A DNA stretch of 64,000 bases from Nemophila menziesii (Eukaryota; Streptophyta; Magnoliopsida; Boraginales; Hydrophyllaceae), in assembly GCA_029959085.1 (NCBI GenBank), contig JARWIR010000010.1:36076731-36140730 (forward strand), given 5' to 3'. The position numbers and the translations under genes are program-made. Positions 24,243-35,059 of this stretch are shown here, piece by piece. The notes below the pieces were generated by a model. That model was not told the DNA's origin and searched no databases. It was given only the letters and a program-made list of their open reading frames with translations. Numbering within the stretch: the stretch's first letter is position 1; every line of letters starts with the position of its first letter.

Positions 24243-27200
24243 CTCCCCCTTAAACTTGATGCTCGCATTCCAAGACGACTCTTCAACTTCTCGAACACGT
24301 CTTTTCTTAAAGGCTTTGTGAAAATGTCTGCTACTTGATCCTCGGTCTTCACATATTTGACTTGAACCTCCTTCTTTGCAATACATTCCCTGATGAAGTG
24401 AAAACGAGTATCGATGTGCTTACTTCTATCGTGAAATACAGGATTCTTTGCTAAGGCAATTGCTGACTTGTTATCAACATGAATATCTGTTGATTCAACT
24501 TCATTAAATCCCAACTCCTTAAGAAGATTTCTTAGCCAAAGTGCATGACACACACTAGATGTTGCAGCCACGTATTCAGCCTCACATGTTGACAATGTGA
24601 CAATTGGCTGCTTCTTTGAAATCCAGGTGAAAGCTGATTCACCAAAGTAGAAAACAAAACCTGTTGTACTCTTGCGATCATCAATGTCTCCTGCCCAATC
24701 ACTATCGCTATATCCTACCAACTTTAAGTTTTCAGAAGTAGGATATAAAATTCCATGATCTATAGTACCTTTAATATATCGGAGAATCCTCTTTGCTACT
24801 TTGAAATGATAGATGGTCGGGTTCTCCATGAAGCGACTAACAAGACCAACAACATACAGAATATCTGGTCTAGTGCAGGTTAAGTACCTTAGGCTTCCAA
24901 TCAAGCTTTTAAATAAGGTCGGATCGACCAGTTCTCCACCAATATCCTTAGATAACTTCTCACCTACATCGATCGGGGTGCTAATGGACTCGCAATTCTC
25001 CATTTTAAATTTCTTTAGAACTTCTCTGGCATAACTTTCTTGACAGATGAAAGTTCCCTCACTACTTTGTTGCACCTCGATCCCAAGATAATAAGACCTC
25101 AAACCGATGTCTGTCATCTCAAACTCCTCAGTCATTTCTTTCTTAAATGAGGCAATCATTTCATCGTTGTTTCCTAAAAATATTAAATCATCAACATAGA
25201 GACAAACTATTAAGATATCGCCTTTTTCATTTGTCTTGACATAGAGAGCATGCTCGTGTGGGCATTTGTTGAACCCCTTCTTCTGGAAATGTTGATCTAT
25301 GCGACTATTCCAAGCCCTAGGGGCTTGCTTCAACCCATATAAAGCCTTCTTCAATTTTAACACCTTATTTCCATGCCCTTTAACAACATAACCTTCTAGT
25401 TGCTCTATATACACCTACTCTTCAAGGTTTCCATTCAAGAATGCTGATTTAACATCCATCTGGTAAATCTTCCATTTCTTTTGTGCTGCCAAGGAAATAA
25501 GAAATCTGATTGTCTCCAATCGAGCAACAGGGGCAAACACTTCGTCATAATCAATCCCCGCTCTTTGTTTGTAACCCTTTACCACGAGCCTTGCTTTGTA
25601 CCTTTCGATTTCTCCTTTTGCAGTTTTCTTGATTTTGTAAACCCATTTCACACCGATGGGTTTGTGCCCCGGAGGCAAAGTAGTCAGCTCCCAAGTTTTA
25701 TTTTTTTCTATAGCAGAAATCTCTGTATTCATGGCGTCTCTCCAATTTTCACTTCTACTTGCTTCCTCAAAACTTACAGGTTCAGTATCCGCAAATAAAC
25801 AAAATAGATTTGGGTTCTGATTGAGATCATATATCTCTTGCAATGATCTTGTCTTTTGGGGGCGTTCACTTCCAGAACTTTCGCCTTCTGATGAGGATGC
25901 ACCTGGTGAAGATTGAGTAATAGGCTCCTCTTGATCATGCTCTTCATCATCACTACTTTCCTCGTTCGGTAAGAAAATAAATTTTTCATTTTCTTGTGAA
26001 CTCCATTCCCACGAACTTCTTTCATCAAACACAACGTCTCGACTAGTTCTCCTTGTCTTCTCAATAGGATTATACAATTTATAACCCTTCGATGCATGAT
26101 CATACCCAACAAAGATAAACTTTTGACTTTTATCTTCCAGCTTCTTCCGCTGCTGATCTGGTACATGCATGTGTGCAATGCTTCCAAAGACTCTCAAATG
26201 TGATATGCTCGGCTTGTATCCACTCCAAACCTCCTGGGGGGTTTTTATCTTCGATGCTTTTTGTCGGACAACGATTCGAGAGATACACAGCACAATCAAC
26301 AGCCTCAGCCCAAAATTCTTTTGGCAGATTTTTACTCTTCAGCATTGATCGAACCATATTCATAATAGATCGATTCTTTCTTTCCACAACTCCATTTTGT
26401 TGTGGTGAATAAGCAACGGTGAGAGGTCTACGAATACCATTCTTCTCGCAAAACTCCCCTAATTCATTTGATGTCAACTCTCCTCCTCTATCAGATCTCA
26501 TCGCCTTGATATGATAATCACTTTGTTTCTCCACAAGTGCTTTGAACTTCTGGAAAGCAGAGAATACCTCAGATTTATTCTTCAAAAAATAAACCCAGGT
26601 CTTCCGACTATAGTCATCAATGAATAGAAGAAAATATCTATTCTTTCCAAATGAGGCAGGATCGATCGGTCCACATACATCAGCATGAATTAACTCCAAT
26701 GGTTGTTTTGCCCTTGACATAGATTCCTTAGGAAAAACTCTCCGATGTTGTTTCCCAACAAGACATCCTTCACATAGTTGATCCGGTTGATCGATTTGAG
26801 GTAATCCTTTTACCATATACTTAGACGACATCGCTTTTAATCCATCAAAGTTGAGATGTCCGAGCCTCAAATGCCACAACCAGGATGAATTTTCATAACA
26901 TGACTTTAAACACTTTGCTTCATTGTGGTGGATGTTCATTATAAACATCCGATTACTAGTCATTGGTACTTTTGCAATTAAGGCCCCGTCACCACTTTTC
27001 AAATATAGACTCTTGTCTTCTAACTGCATAGTGTGGCCTTTCTCCAGTAACTGACCCATACTCAAGATATTTGCCTTCATTCCTGGAACAAAATAAACAT
27101 CAGAAATAAACTGATGTTCACCATTCTTTAATCTGATCATAATTTTTCCTCTGCCTTTGACTGGAGTTTTTGACATATCACCAAAAGTTATATTACCACT

Positions 27201-28260
27201 TACAGATTCATCCATCTCAACGAACATGCTTTTATTTCCACACATATGATTACTTGCACCTGTATCGAGGTACCATTCAGATTTGTTCTCTTCTATCGAC
27301 GCCTTGTACGCCAATAAAAGTGTCTCATCTTCTTTTTTCTCTTCTGCAAGATGAGATTTTTCCTTTCCTTCTTGAGGTCCATCATAACACTCATATGAAT
27401 AGTGTCCAAATCTATGACAATTGTAGCACTCTATAGATTTCTTGTCTTGTTGTTTATAGAAGCCTCCTCTTCCTCGTCCTCTAGTTGATTTAGACTCAAC
27501 TTTTGCATCATTGTCATACCATGTGGCTTGACTATCACGGCCTCGACCGCGTCCTCTTCCTCGACCACGCCAGCCTTGATTACTTGCATTACCATCATTT
27601 TTAATATTCACTTTTGCTTGCAAAGCTTGGTCGATTGGCTCTTTTGTCCTTCTTTTTATCTTTTCTTCATGGACTTGCAATTTTCCTGTTAACTCATCAA
27701 CAGTCAAGGTTTCCACATCATTGGACTCCTCGATGGCTACAACAACGTGATCAAACTTTTGATCAATCGACCGAAGAATCTTCTCAACCACACGATTTTC
27801 TGGTAAATCTTCTCCATTCATTTGAAGTTGATTTACCACTGCGTGAATTCTTGATACATAATCAAATATTGATTCTGTATCTATCCTTTTTTAAAGATTC
27901 GAACTCACCTCGAAGACTTTGGAGACGAACCTTCTTCACCCTATCAATTCTTTTGAACGTATTATGGAGAATTTCCCAGGCCCTATAAGAGGTAGTGGCT
28001 TGTGCTATCTTCTCAAAGATGGAATCATCAACACTCAGTTGAATGAGAGAAAGAGCCTTTTGATCTTTCACTCGAGCATCTTTGGCAGCCTTCTTTTGGG
28101 CTTGGCTAAGAGCAGCCAAACCCTCTGGTTCTACATATTCTTCTTCAATGGCATCCCACGCATCTTGTCCACCAAGGTATGCCTTCATTTGAATGCTCCA
28201 CCTCTCGTAATTACTCTTCGTGAGTTTTGGAAATGGCATGCCTCCACTAATTGTTGTCAT
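24230..28260 (-). pseudogene. Copia element 2 gag-pol, decayed
   Basis: The product starts MTTISGGMPFPKLTKSNYE at 28260. Visible domains are gag, a CCHC knuckle (CYNCHRFGHYSYEC), a protease with intact WYLDTGASNH, an integrase finger (LRLGHLN, CEGCLVGKQHR) and core (HADVCGP, QNGVVERKNR), reverse transcriptase with YVDDLIF, and RNase H with CEAEYVAA and DNKSAIALA. Three lesions break it: a shift at a TATCTATC tandem repeat (27878-27885), a shift at an A/C homopolymer (about 26235-26246), and a TAG at 25415-25417 in the reverse transcriptase domain. It is not closely similar to the first copia element. Confidence 0.9.
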
Positions 28261-28269
28261 ATCTACCTT

Positions 28270-28281
28270 GCTCTGATACCA
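28270..28281 (-). other. Primer-binding site of copia element 2
   Basis: The minus strand reads TGGTATCAGAGC, a 12-nt match to the expected initiator tRNA-Met complement, three bases inside the LTR. Confidence 0.85.
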
Positions 28282-28284
28282 GTT

Positions 28285-28664
28285 TGTTGGAAGGTAATTG
28301 AAAATAATTATAGAGGGGAGATTTAGATATGAAGAAGTACTGGACAGGAGATTTTACTACTTTAAAATCCTTTGTCTTTTTTTCTTACACTTTTTCTTGC
28401 TAATGAACTATAATGCTACTACTATTTATACTAGTAGAATACTAAAGACACTATATAGATACTTAGAATACAGACATAAACTTTTGACCTTTAAGCTACT
28501 TAGAAGTTCAACGTTCTATCTTGATTCATTGAGCAGGTAGGCCAACGATCTGTCTTGATTCATTGTGCTGCTTTGTTTCATTCACCAGATGACTTTCCAC
28601 CTACTCTTAAATACAATGCATAATATTGATACGCGTATTCTATATCCATTGAATTTTATCAAGT
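28285..28664 (-). repeat. 5' LTR of copia element 2, outer end missing
   Basis: It matches the left LTR up to TCAAGT and then continues as resistance-gene promoter DNA. The final 13 bp present in the other LTR (ttaattatcaaca) are absent. The LTR now forms the immediate upstream neighbour of the resistance-gene promoter. Confidence 0.9.
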
Positions 28665-28866
28665 AACAAGATTACGTTCACACTGCCATACTTGCTGGCC
28701 ATTCAATAATATAATGTTTTTCGTAGAATTATCTTTGTATATATGTTTTAAGGCTAACAATCATTTCTCTCACAAAGCAAAAACTCATTTTCCTTTTCAT
28801 TTCTTTCTTACAATCCTTGCAAAAACTCAAGATGGCTGTTGAATTTTTGATTGGTGTTGTTGCCAC
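28659..28866 (+). repeat. Right copy of the 208-bp duplication
   Basis: It differs from 23643-23850 at two positions (G/C and G/A near 23664 and 23689 in the left copy). It continues without a break into the complete resistance gene. It supplies about 170 bp of native upstream sequence before the ATG at 28832. Confidence 0.9.
28737..28746 (+). promoter_or_regulatory. Possible TATA box of the resistance gene
   Basis: TGTATATATG lies about 90 bp before the ATG at 28832, a plausible TATA position for a short 5' leader. The same sequence is in the left duplicate. No experimental start site is known. Confidence 0.4.
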
Positions 28867-31800
28867 AAATCTCTTCAATCAGTCACTTTCTATTGCGACC
28901 AAAGAAATCAGTCTTTTTTCCAGTTGCGAAGAATCTCTTGCAAAACTCAAGGCTGGAGAAGTTAAAATCATTCAAGATCTCCTTTCTGATGTTCACAATA
29001 AGGATATCAACTCGATAGCTGTGCAAAGTTGGTTTGAAGAACTCAAAGCTGTATTGTTTGATGCTGAGAACATCTTGGAAGAATACAACTACAAACTTCT
29101 TCACCATAATATCCCACGAGACATCAAGGTACACAACATCTTTTCTCGGGTAAGAAACATTCCTTTCAACCTTAAGATTGCTCATAAAGTTAAGGCTATC
29201 AATTCTGAATTAAAACGTGTGAGTGAACAAGGAGGGAAATATGGGTTGATTAATGTTCTAAATTCAAGTTCAGAAATTAAAATGGATCGAGGGACTAGTC
29301 CTGCTGTCCAAGAGTCAGATATAGTCGGAAGAGATGATGATGTGGCAAAAGTAGTAGACATGCTTTTAAGTGCAAACAATGAAGAGAATATTGCACTAAC
29401 GGCCATAGTTGGGATGGGTGGGCAAGGGAAAACGACCCTTGCTCAATTAGTCTACAAACATGATAAAGTGGTGAATCATTTTGATGAAAAAGTATGGGTG
29501 TGTATTTCTGATGATTTCAAAATCGAGAGGATCTTAGGTGATATGGTGCAGTCTTTAACCAAACAAAATCCTAATTTGACATCTAGGGAATCATTAATCA
29601 GAAAACTTCAAGAGACTCTAAAGGGAAAAAGATATCTTGTTGTTTTTGATGATGTATGGAATGAGGATCAACAAAAATGGGAGCTACTGAAAACTGATTT
29701 GCTAGAAATAAGTGGATCTAAAGGAACCAAAATCCTGGTAACAACACGTAGCAAAAACGTTGTTTCAATCATGCGTGCATCTCAAACTCATGATTTAAAC
29801 AAGTTGTCAGATGAGGACAGTTGGTGTTTATTTAAGAAAAGAGCATTTGCAGAGGGTGGAGTGGTGGAGACTCCAGATTTCGTGGCTATAGGAAAAATGA
29901 TGGCAAACAAATGCTGTGGTGTGCCACTGGCGATTAAGGTATTGGGAGGTTTGCTCTACTCTAGAAAAGATATAAGTGATTGGTTGAGTATAGAAAAAAG
30001 TGATATATGGGGATCAACTGAAAATCAACCAGGAGGAGGAGTAATGTCGTGCATAAAGTTGAGTTACGATCATTTGGATTCATTACCTTTGAAACAATGT
30101 TTTGCGTATTGTTCAATATTTCCAAAGGATAAGAAATTGGAAAGAGAAAGACTTATACAACAATGGATGGCACACGGGTTTCTTAATCCTCCTAAGGGTA
30201 GTGCTTTACAAATGGAGGACTTGGGAAGCACCTACTTTGACATTCTGCTGTGGAATTCTTTGTTGCAAGAGCCTAGTTATGACGGAGATAATAGGACTTG
30301 GTGTTATAAGATGCACGATATTGTTCATGACTTCGCGTTGCAAGTATCGAAATATTATTGTTTCACAATGGAGAAAAGTTGTAATGCCAATGATATCGAC
30401 AAAGCTATGGACGAAGCTGTACACGTATCAGTAATAGATACAGATATACCCAAAGGAATATCTTCAAAGATTAGAACACTACGTTTGAGTTTACCCTGGG
30501 GAGTCAAGCCCTACAACATAAATGTGCTGTCAAAATTTGGGTATCTCCGAAGTTTAATATTGAGCAACGAGGAAGTTAAAGAATTGCCCATATCAATAGG
30601 GAAGCTGAAACTTTTAAGAAATCTGGACATGAAAGGTTCTCGTATTACAGCACTACCTGATTCTTATGTTAAGCTTTACAATTTACAAACCTTGAGACTT
30701 CCTGTGTGGTTCGAGCAAGAAATTTTAAATGTAGCTACTTTGGTTAACTTGAGACATATTTATATGTTTTGGACCAGCTGCATTGTTGTTGGAATAAAAC
30801 AATTGGTTCATCTCCAAACTTTGACTCACTTTATTGTGAGTAATGAAAAGGGTTGTAATATTGATGAGTTAGAGAACCAGAATAACTTAAGAGGTAGTCT
30901 CTGTATTAAAGGGCTTGATAAGGTGATGAATGAGGAGGAAGCACGAAAGACAAATATAGCTAAAAAAGTCAAGATCCACCATTTAGAACTTTGTTGGACT
31001 TATTCTGTAAGAGAGGCCGTAAATCAGGAGGGTGTTCTTGAAGGTCTTATACCTCACTCATTTTTGAAAACCTTAAAAATTGAAGGTTTTAAGGGTTTGA
31101 GATTTTCATCTTGGATGACAACAAATAGCAGGCTGCTAATTAATTTGATGGAAATCGAATTAAATGATTGTGAATTAGTGGAGCAACTCCCATCTATTGG
31201 ACACCTTCCTCATCTCCTGAAGGGAAGACTATATGGATTGAAGAACGTGAAGCGTATCGGAGCAGAATTCTACGGCTGCACTGGCGATCTTAACCTTACA
31301 AGTTGTGCATTTCCTGCACTTGAAGAGTTTAGTATGGATTCTATGAGTAGTTTAGAAGAATGGTTAGGAGTAGAACAACTATCACCTTCTCTTCAATCAT
31401 TTCCTCATTTGAGGAGGTTGGAAGTTATTAGTTGTGAAAAGCTGTTTGATCTACCATTTCTTACAGGCCTCACATCTCTTGCAGAGTTATCAATTAAAAG
31501 AAATAAGCAGTTGACTAAAATTCCATCGCTTCAGGGCCTCACTTCTCTTACAAAGTTATCAATGAAAGGAAATGAGAAGATGACTAAAATTGTATCACTT
31601 GAAGACCTTTCCTCTTTTGCAGAGTTATCAATTGAAGGAAATAAACAGTTGACTGAAATTCCATCGCTTCAAGGCCTCACTTCTCTTACAAAGTTATCAA
31701 TTGAAAGGAATGAGAAGATGACTAAAATTGTATCACTTGAAGGCCTCTCCTCTCTTGCAGAGTTATCAATTGAAGGAAATAAGCAGTTGACTGAAATTCC

Positions 31801-32866
31801 ATCGCTTCAAGGCATCACTTCTCTTACAAAGTTATCAATTGAAAGGAATGAGAAGTTGACTAAAATTGTATCACTTGAAGGCCTCTCATCTGTTGCAGAG
31901 TTATCAATTGAAGGAAATGAGCAGTTGACTGAAATTCCATCACTTCAAGGACTCACCTCTCTTACGGAGTTATCAATTGGAGGAAACCAGAAGTTGAATA
32001 AAATTGTATCACTTGAAGGCCACTCCTCTCTTACAAAGTTATCAATTACAAAAATTGACATACCATCGCTTCAAGTTCTCTCATCTCTTACGGAGTTATC
32101 AATTGTAGGAAATGAGAAGTTGACTGCAATTGTATCCCTTGAAGGCCTCTCGTCTCTTATGAAGTTAACAGTCAAAGGAAACAAGAGCTTGACTGAATTT
32201 CCATCATTTCATGGTCTTACTTCTCTCAAGGAGTTATCAATTGAAGGAAATGAGACATTGACTACAATTGTATCACTTCAAGGCCTCACTTCTCTTAAGA
32301 AGTTTTCAATTAAAGAAAACAAGCGGTTGACTGAATTACCTATAGGAATTCAATCGTGCATGTCACTTGAGACTGTGAAATGTTTAGGTAATAAATCTAT
32401 TCAACGGATAGATGGTCTTGAGCGTCTGCCCAACCTAAGAGAATTGAGTATTGGTCGTTTCTCAGAGGAGATGAATTTTTTCCCTTGGCCTCACAAGAAC
32501 AATGAAGACAAACATCTTTATTTCGGCTCTTTGATGGAGCTTGATCTAAGAGGGTGGCCAAAACTCACGTCTCTGCCTGAGCAACTTCAGTATCTCCCTT
32601 CATTGACATCCTTGGAAATCAATTCATTTGATGGATTGGAGGCTCTACCAGAGTGGCTGGGTAACATCCAGTCACTTTCCTCTCTAAATATTTGGAAAAA
32701 TGGGAATCTAAAGTATATGCCATCCGCGAAAGAAATGCAGCACCTCACCAATCTCCAACTATTGAGCATATTGTACTGTCCTTGTTTGAATGAGAGATGC
32801 ACCAGAGGGAGCGGCCCAGAGTGGCACAAGATTTCCCATATTCAACACATCAAGGTAATAGATTAG
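28832..32866 (+). CDS. CC-NB-ARC-LRR disease-resistance protein (NLR)
   Basis: A single uninterrupted frame of 1344 residues starts at the ATG at 28832 (context AAGATGG); the in-frame TTG upstream is not needed. The N-terminal 150 residues look like an Rx-type coiled coil. NB-ARC follows with P-loop GMGGQGKTT (194-202), kinase-2 LVVFDDVW (about 269-276), RNBS-B ILVTTRS (about 303), GLPL-type CGVPLAIKVLGG (about 362), RNBS-D CFAYCSIFPKD, and MHD in YKMHDIVHDFA (494-496). All key motifs are present, so ATP-dependent switching is plausible. LRRs fill residues 560-1340, including a recently amplified block at 876-1170. CNL proteins of this kind detect pathogen effectors inside the cell. The gene has only about 170 bp of native promoter, bordered by a copia LTR. 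I see no lesion; function and ligand are unknown. Confidence 0.95.
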   Translation: MAVEFLIGVVATNLFNQSLSIATKEISLFSSCEESLAKLKAGEVKIIQDLLSDVHNKDINSIAVQSWFEELKAVLFDAENILEEYNYKLLHHNIPRDIKVHNIFSRVRNIPFNLKIAHKVKAINSELKRVSEQGGKYGLINVLNSSSEIKMDRGTSPAVQESDIVGRDDDVAKVVDMLLSANNEENIALTAIVGMGGQGKTTLAQLVYKHDKVVNHFDEKVWVCISDDFKIERILGDMVQSLTKQNPNLTSRESLIRKLQETLKGKRYLVVFDDVWNEDQQKWELLKTDLLEISGSKGTKILVTTRSKNVVSIMRASQTHDLNKLSDEDSWCLFKKRAFAEGGVVETPDFVAIGKMMANKCCGVPLAIKVLGGLLYSRKDISDWLSIEKSDIWGSTENQPGGGVMSCIKLSYDHLDSLPLKQCFAYCSIFPKDKKLERERLIQQWMAHGFLNPPKGSALQMEDLGSTYFDILLWNSLLQEPSYDGDNRTWCYKMHDIVHDFALQVSKYYCFTMEKSCNANDIDKAMDEAVHVSVIDTDIPKGISSKIRTLRLSLPWGVKPYNINVLSKFGYLRSLILSNEEVKELPISIGKLKLLRNLDMKGSRITALPDSYVKLYNLQTLRLPVWFEQEILNVATLVNLRHIYMFWTSCIVVGIKQLVHLQTLTHFIVSNEKGCNIDELENQNNLRGSLCIKGLDKVMNEEEARKTNIAKKVKIHHLELCWTYSVREAVNQEGVLEGLIPHSFLKTLKIEGFKGLRFSSWMTTNSRLLINLMEIELNDCELVEQLPSIGHLPHLLKGRLYGLKNVKRIGAEFYGCTGDLNLTSCAFPALEEFSMDSMSSLEEWLGVEQLSPSLQSFPHLRRLEVISCEKLFDLPFLTGLTSLAELSIKRNKQLTKIPSLQGLTSLTKLSMKGNEKMTKIVSLEDLSSFAELSIEGNKQLTEIPSLQGLTSLTKLSIERNEKMTKIVSLEGLSSLAELSIEGNKQLTEIPSLQGITSLTKLSIERNEKLTKIVSLEGLSSVAELSIEGNEQLTEIPSLQGLTSLTELSIGGNQKLNKIVSLEGHSSLTKLSITKIDIPSLQVLSSLTELSIVGNEKLTAIVSLEGLSSLMKLTVKGNKSLTEFPSFHGLTSLKELSIEGNETLTTIVSLQGLTSLKKFSIKENKRLTELPIGIQSCMSLETVKCLGNKSIQRIDGLERLPNLRELSIGRFSEEMNFFPWPHKNNEDKHLYFGSLMELDLRGWPKLTSLPEQLQYLPSLTSLEINSFDGLEALPEWLGNIQSLSSLNIWKNGNLKYMPSAKEMQHLTNLQLLSILYCPCLNERCTRGSGPEWHKISHIQHIKVID
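31465..32330 (+). repeat. 138-bp tandem repeat coding paired LRRs
   Basis: The phrase GCAGAGTTATCAATT recurs at 31481, 31619, 31757 and 31895, exactly 138 bp apart, and the pattern continues in more diverged form to about 32330. Each unit codes for two 23-residue LRRs, one with KIPSLQGLTSL and one with KIVSLEGLSSL. One unit near 32033-32080 has lost several codons. Near-identity of the middle units points to recent in-frame expansion. Confidence 0.92.
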
Positions 32867-35059
32867 ATCTCAAGTATTCATGTTGATGACTTTCTGTTTT
32901 TAATTTATTTGTATCCTCTCACTATTTCATAATATATTTATTCCCCCTTTGATTCATGAGATTAAAAAAATCCATTTTAAAAGTAGTCTTAATCTTTTCC
33001 CCAGATGGATTTATATTTGATATAAGGTTCAATGTTCGCTGCAGCTATGATCTAATGGGTAGAGGTAATGTTTTTTTATCATTTGATTCAATACGCTGAA
33101 ACTAAGATAACAAATATATTGTTTAACAAGAATGCTTCACTGCCTCCCATTATTTAGAAGGTGATATCCACTGATTGTTCCTATCATCGAGATGAATTAA
33201 AGGAGATATTGACGTGCTACTCAAATTTGTAAGTTTAACTCTAATATATACACATACACATGTATAGTTATATATGCTTATGAATTGATAGAGTAAGGTT
33301 TTTTTATACGAACTTTTATACATGTGGGAGTAGAGCTGTGAAAGTGCAAGTAAGGAGATATATGCTTACAAATTAATAGAGTATGGCTATACATTTTTGC
33401 GTTTCTGCTATGATTTTTATAATCTTCACCTGTATACATATGAAAGAGGCCTGAGAATGAACAAATTAGAAGCTGGGCAGAAGTTGTGTAGGTTGTTTGA
33501 ATAACTGGCATTAGATATAATATTGGAAATACTTTGTAGTTATTCCTTGGGTAAATTGCACCTCTTATCCCTTTTTATGCTAATTATCCATATATACACG
33601 CGCTTTCATGAATATAGCGAATGTACCCATGTGACGTTGAGGTGCCTTGGTATATGCAGGTCAATTAGGCATGATATACTAATTTATACTGTTTATAGAA
33701 TTTAGTAAGTTGATCATGTTTCTGTATGTGATCTCTACTATTATGGTTCATTATCAAGATAATCTCTTCTGACCAAAATTTTAATAAGATAGTTATCTTC
33801 ATTTTGCAACTTTTTGGTCCCTATTTTTTTCCGGTCTTAGCACAATAGTCCTTTTGCATATTTATGTCAAATTCTAACGTTTTAATCAATCCCTTGATAT
33901 TCCCATGTTCAGATTCATTTAGAGCTGCCATGGTTCCTAGAAAGTTCAGTAAAATTGTACATGTTCAAATTGACGTGATTGAAATATTAGAGACAACATG
34001 ATCAGTTAGTGTAAAGATAAGGGACTATCTTGGTAAATAACCACTTATATAATTTTGGCTTATTTTAAAAAGGAGATATTATATCAAGAACAGTTTTTGG
34101 ATTGGTGTTGTTACAAGAATTAGTTTAGCTTACTGTCTTGATCGAGATTCTGTTTTCTCATAATTATAGTTTAGCTTATTGAAGTGCAATAGTGCAGCCA
34201 TTTTCCGAGAATCTGGACTAGCTTTTCATTACCCATTTATGGTAACTCTATAAGTATGAAATGTTTTAGTCAGAGTATAGGTTCAAACTGTTTAAGCTAA
34301 AACAGTTTGTTTATTAATATTTATCTCCTCCAATATAAACCCGAGTACTTTTATTTTGTAGCAACCATTACTCACCTGATTCTGATTTTCTGCTAACTAT
34401 GAGATAAAGAACCGTTTTCTTGGTTGAAGGTGGTTTTCGAGGTTGCAGCATATTCTCCTCATGCATACCTTAAGCAAGTTCAATTGGTCGGGGAATAAAT
34501 GGATTGATTTTCTCATGCTTTCCTATGGTACCTATTTATAGACTCTTTATAATACAAAAGAAACTCAGTTTTGTTTTGTTTCTAATATTCCGTTGAATAA
34601 ATTTGGTTCAGAAAATGTGTTGACTAAACATGTTCAGTAATGTTTACAAGCAGGCGCAAAGGATATAGAAGTGCTAGCTATTAATGCTAAAACACCATGT
34701 TTTCAGCTGCTAAACTTCCTGAAGCAGGGAAGAAGATTGATTATTGAATTCCAACTAGGGAGTAAACAAGGAATAATATACTCAGATCAGAAGAGTAGAG
34801 AAGCTACAAGACTTGATTTTGATTAATTTGTTCTTTGTAGTACCTTTTACTTTGTTAAACCCAAATGATTTGAGTATAACTTCACTCTTCTATCTAAAGG
34901 GACGATGAATATTCAATAAAAATACATCACAGTTAATACTTTTCAACTTTAATCTTCCAATATTTTTCTTCTTTAATCTTCTTGTGGAGTACCTCTCTTT
35001 ATTATACTTGACAAAAAATAAAGGATTTTCATATTCAGTATATTCTGTATTGTGTATTC
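32867..35059. other. Intergenic, downstream of the NLR gene
   Basis: AT-rich sequence probably including the NLR 3' UTR in the first few hundred bases. No coding exon, RNA gene or clear transposon end is visible. Confidence 0.5.

Larger units (their letters stand above)
23851..28664 (-). mobile_element. Ty1-copia element 2 in the resistance-gene first exon
   Basis: The left LTR is 23851-24242 (TGTTGG...CAACA). The right LTR is 28285-28664 and lacks its last 13 bp. The aligned LTRs differ by four substitutions and one indel over about 379 bp. A primer site and polypurine tract are present. No 5-bp TSD flanks the element. Instead the outer flanks are the two copies of a 208-bp stretch, and the right LTR joins the second copy at the shared hexamer TCAAGT (28659-28664). 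Transcription is leftward, opposite to the resistance gene. Confidence 0.93.

Noticed and set aside
28817..28831. Upstream TTG as start of the NLR (adding MQKLK)
   Set aside because: The ATG at 28832 has a good context and gives the usual MAVEF-type N-terminus of this CNL class; non-ATG initiation is not needed.
23851..28866. Simple target-site duplication of about 200 bp made by copia integrase
   Set aside because: Ty1-copia integration gives 5-bp duplications, and the right LTR is 13 bp short with a microhomology at the joint. Later repair or exchange explains the structure better.
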